Below are positions 61,288 to 64,000 of a stretch of DNA of 64,000 bases, piece by piece (the first letter of the stretch is position 1; each line of letters starts with the position of its first letter). Both the position numbers and the translations under genes were made by a program. The DNA comes from Methylomonas montana. Its GTDB lineage: Bacteria; Pseudomonadota; Gammaproteobacteria; Methylococcales; Methylomonadaceae. The notes under the pieces are model-generated. The model saw only the letters and a program-made list of their open reading frames with translations. It was not told where the DNA came from and ran no database searches. The stretch covers positions 2,108,001 to 2,172,000 of the forward strand of contig NZ_CP129884.1 in the NCBI RefSeq assembly GCF_030490285.1. The letters run 5' to 3'.

Positions 61288-61970
61288 CCGCAATGCTGGC
61301 CAGCGTGAATAGTCTGGCGGAAGCTTTATTGGTTGAAGCCGCCGCTGTTGATATCATCGATTTGAAACAACCGGCACAGGGCGCCTTGGGAGCGCTGGAT
61401 GTGGCCACGGTGATTGAGATTATCGGCCATTTACAGCTGGCGACCCGTGTTAGTGCGACCATCGGTGATTTGCCGATGTTGCCCGATTTGGTGTTGCCGG
61501 CCACGCAAGCCATGGCGGCTACTGGCGTGGATTATGTGAAGATCGGTTTTTTTCCGGGCGGCGACTGGCAAGCTTGCATCGACGCTCTGCAAACCGTCGC
61601 CGATCAAGGGCAGGCATTGGTGGCGGTATTGTTTGCCGATACCCATCCTGATTTTACGATTATTGACGCCTTGGCAAGGGCCGGATTTCATGGCGTGATG
61701 TTGGATACGATGGACAAGCAATGCGGCTCGCTGACCCAACTGATGAGCATCGAACAGTTGCAAACCTTTGTCGATATGGCGGATAGTCGAGGTTTGCTAA
61801 GCGGTTTGGCCGGGTCGTTACGCGCCGAAGACATTACTCATTTATTGCCCTTAGCGCCGGATTATTTAGGATTTCGAGGTGCCTTATGCATGCGGCACTG
61901 CCGCACCGCGCAACTGGATGTCGCGCAAATCGACGCGCTTAGAGTGCATTGGCGGGCCTTGGCCGCTTGA
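61284..61970 (+). CDS. mfnB: (5-formylfuran-3-yl)methyl phosphate synthase, MfnB-like
   Basis: A 228-residue DUF556/MfnB enzyme, which condenses two glyceraldehyde-3-phosphate molecules into the furan precursor of methanofuran. Signatures are LASVNSLAEALLVEAAAVDIIDLKQPAQGALGAL with the catalytic Lys, ATRVSATIGDLPMLP, VDYVKIGFFPGGD with a second Lys, and SGLAGSLRAEDITHLLPLAPDYLGFRGALC. Start is ATG 61284, overlapping DUF447 by 4 nt. It points to a methanofuran-type cofactor for C1 oxidation. Confidence 0.88.
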   Translation: MTAMLASVNSLAEALLVEAAAVDIIDLKQPAQGALGALDVATVIEIIGHLQLATRVSATIGDLPMLPDLVLPATQAMAATGVDYVKIGFFPGGDWQACIDALQTVADQGQALVAVLFADTHPDFTIIDALARAGFHGVMLDTMDKQCGSLTQLMSIEQLQTFVDMADSRGLLSGLAGSLRAEDITHLLPLAPDYLGFRGALCMRHCRTAQLDVAQIDALRVHWRALAA

Positions 61971-62113
61971 CGATTACCCGCTCGGCCGCGTCTGATACTT
62001 TTCTGGCCCACCTGGCCGCAGCACTTTTTTTGACGACTATTATCTTTGATTTGACACATCGGCTGGCGGCGCCCAGTCTTTAATAATTCGGTTCGACGAG
62101 CAAAGGGCATGAG

Positions 62114-64000
62114 ATGACAGCAGGACAGCACAGCGAACAAAACCACGCAAGGTGGTTGCTTTGGGTTGTGTTGGGGTTGCTGCTGATTCAGCTGCTTAGC
62201 GCTTATCTAGGATTTTCGGACGGCTGGCTGCAACCCGTCACCCAGACTCTGGCGGTGCATAACCTGATGGAAGGCGTTTCCATCGTCATATCCGCTTTGG
62301 TGTTTGCGGTGGGCTGGAGCGTCTATCACAAGGAAAATTCTGCCAACTTCATGATACTGGCCTGTTGCTTCTTAGGGGTGGCCATCCTCGATTTCATGCA
62401 CACCTTGTCTTTTGAGGGCATGCCGGCGTTCATCACCGAAAGCGATTCGGAAAAAGCCATCGCTTTTTGGTTAACGGCCCGTCTGTTTGCGGCGGTCGGT
62501 CTGTTGGCGGGGCTGTTGTCGCCGGCCTGGCGCTTGATTGCAATGACACGCTGGTTGATATTGAGCGCAGTGTTGCTTGCTAGCGCGGCGATCTGTTGGC
62601 TGGTGTTTTACCATCAAGCCTGGCTACCGCATACCTTCGACCCGAACGACGGTCTGACACCTTTTAAAAAGAACTGCGAATATCTGCTGGCCGGGATCTA
62701 CGGTTTTGCCGCGCTAGGTTATTTATGGCAGACCCGGCACGGGCAATCCCACGATGCCGGCGGTTTAGCCGCAGCGGCGGTTGTGATGGCGATGAGCGAG
62801 CTGTTTGTGACGTTTTACGTCAACTTCCACGATTTATTCATCCTGCTTGGCCATTTATACAAGGTTATTGCCTACGCCTTGATTTACCGTTCGGTTTTTC
62901 TGAATAGCATTCAGCTGCCTTACCAGCAGTTGTATCGAGCGCATCAGGCCTTGTCGGTCAGCGAAGCTAAATTTCATGCCATCATCGATGAATCGCCGAT
63001 TGCTTACGTCCTGCACGATACGCAAGGCAATATCACCTATTTGAATCCGGCTTTCGTCAAGACCTTCGGTTATACACTGGAGGATGTCCCCAGCTTGGCA
63101 GAGTGGTGGTGGCTGGCGCATCCCGATATCGAATATCGCCAGCAAGTCATCAGCGGCTGGCATGAGCATCAACGCTTGCATAGCGGTGCTACCGACCGAG
63201 CCTCTGCGCCGCAAGAGTTAAAAGTATGCGGCAAGGACGGCAATTGCCATACGGTATTGGTTAATATTGTCCTGCTCGACAATGCCTTGTCGGGTAATCA
63301 TTTACTGATTTTGCACGATATTTCCGACCGGGTGGAAGCGATGCGCAAGCTGGCCGATTCGGTGAATATGCTGGAAACCGTCATTAATACCATCCCCAGT
63401 CGTGTGTTCTGGAAAGATCTAAATTTCCGTTATTTGGGCGCTAATCGAGCCTTTTGCCGTGATGCCGGGCTGGCTGGGCCGGCCGAATTGATCGGCAAAC
63501 TGGATAGCGAGCTAGTCTGGCGGGATTGCGCGCCCTCGTATTTGGCCGACGACAAACAAGTCATCGACAGCAATACCGCCAAATTGGATTACGAAGAAAG
63601 TTTGAGCGGTCTGCAAGGCGAAACCATTTGGTTGAGAACCTCAAAAGTACCCTTGCGAAATTTACAGCAACAGCTGATTGGGGTGTTAGGCGTTTACGAC
63701 GATATTTCCGCCCGTAAGCATGCCGAAGAGGAAATACAGTTAGCGGCGCTGGTGTATATGAACAGCAGCGAAGCGATGATGGTGACCGATGCCAAGGGCA
63801 CCATCATTACTGTCAACCCGGCTTTCACCAGAGTCACCGGTTATTTGGCCGAAGAAGTGATCGGCAAGGTATTCGCGAGCTTGACCTCGGATCATCACGA
63901 TCAAGCCTTCTATAAAACCGTGTTACGCGTGATCAATACCACCGGACAATGGGCCGGCGAAATTTGCGGCCGCCGCAAGAACGGCGAGGATTGCATACAG
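62114..64000 (+). CDS. MASE3-PAS membrane sensor, cut by window end
   Basis: The frame is open to the last base, so the C-terminal output is missing; about 629 residues are visible. A MASE3-type membrane domain occupies ~10-265, with several hydrophobic helices and conserved HNLMEGVSIVISALVFAVGW, LDFMHTLSFEGMPAF and ISELFVTFYV-like segments. At least three PAS domains follow (~280-390, ~410-530, ~540 onwards), recognisable by FHAIIDESPIAYVLHDTQGNITYLNPAF and MMVTDAKGTIITVNPAFTRVTGYLAEEVIG. A GGDEF, EAL or kinase output is expected, as in other MASE3 proteins. Start is ATG 62114. Confidence 0.85.
   Translation, partial: MTAGQHSEQNHARWLLWVVLGLLLIQLLSAYLGFSDGWLQPVTQTLAVHNLMEGVSIVISALVFAVGWSVYHKENSANFMILACCFLGVAILDFMHTLSFEGMPAFITESDSEKAIAFWLTARLFAAVGLLAGLLSPAWRLIAMTRWLILSAVLLASAAICWLVFYHQAWLPHTFDPNDGLTPFKKNCEYLLAGIYGFAALGYLWQTRHGQSHDAGGLAAAAVVMAMSELFVTFYVNFHDLFILLGHLYKVIAYALIYRSVFLNSIQLPYQQLYRAHQALSVSEAKFHAIIDESPIAYVLHDTQGNITYLNPAFVKTFGYTLEDVPSLAEWWWLAHPDIEYRQQVISGWHEHQRLHSGATDRASAPQELKVCGKDGNCHTVLVNIVLLDNALSGNHLLILHDISDRVEAMRKLADSVNMLETVINTIPSRVFWKDLNFRYLGANRAFCRDAGLAGPAELIGKLDSELVWRDCAPSYLADDKQVIDSNTAKLDYEESLSGLQGETIWLRTSKVPLRNLQQQLIGVLGVYDDISARKHAEEEIQLAALVYMNSSEAMMVTDAKGTIITVNPAFTRVTGYLAEEVIGKVFASLTSDHHDQAFYKTVLRVINTTGQWAGEICGRRKNGEDCIQ

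Overview
The window looks like the chromosome of a gammaproteobacterial methylotroph or methanotroph, probably Methylomonas-like. The best sequence clues are a DUF447 gene overlapping a methanofuran-type mfnB gene (60724-61970), as expected where C1 units travel on tetrahydromethanopterin and methanofuran-like carriers. Others are a type IV pilin cluster beside a large chemotaxis operon, a lexA-imuA-imuB-dnaE2 mutagenesis operon, and gammaproteobacterial gene pairs such as thiL-pgpA and scpA-scpB-rluB. The genus is an inference.

Layout. 1-2623: end of thiL, pgpA, a HEAT-repeat protein and a secreted HbpS/GlcG-like protein. 2754-2830: initiator tRNA-fMet. 2833-16105: a 13.3-kb integrated element bounded by a perfect 48-bp repeat of the tRNA 3' half. 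It carries a tyrosine recombinase, a three-gene toxin-antitoxin set, an orphan cargo gene, an excisionase-like protein, a primase-polymerase/helicase followed by a nested inverted-repeat region (possible origin), and then a ClpP-like head protease, HK97-type capsid protein, three small genes and a tape-measure protein. No terminase, portal or lysis gene is present, so it looks like a capsid-encoding phage satellite or a reduced prophage. 16112-23185: the tRNA's displaced terminator, a frameshifted lipoprotein gene, gltA, a 57-residue SDHAF4-like gene, sdhCDAB, sdhE and queA.

23395-29524: minor pilin genes on the minus strand (fimT, pilW, pilX and a very large pilV-like gene, no pilY1) divergent from a pilE-like gene. 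29616-41599: an RRM protein, then cheY, cheA, cheW, an MCP, a second cheW, a parA-like gene, a STAS gene, cheR, cheD, cheB, a membrane MCP-like protein and a second STAS gene. The pilins suggest that the pathway may control twitching or surface behaviour. A separate gene at 44547 has a CheZ-like D-x3-Q motif and an acidic-Leu-Phe tail. The same two features occur in the MCP-like protein, and the tail also in CheD, which hints at an uncharacterised CheY-docking or phosphatase arrangement.

41683-52522: a PerM-type transporter, PhoH/PIN protein, TPR lipoprotein, DinG-type helicase, tsaB, a Sua5/YciO protein, site-2 protease, scpA, scpB and rluB; in-frame repeats lie just upstream of scpB. 52523-53670: palindrome-rich DNA next to a REP-associated transposase. 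53719-59560: the SOS operon with a clear LexA box. 59764-64000: a double-receiver protein whose first receiver lacks its phosphoacceptor Asp, the DUF447/mfnB pair, and a MASE3-PAS sensor cut by the window end. I saw no CRISPR array and no rRNA.
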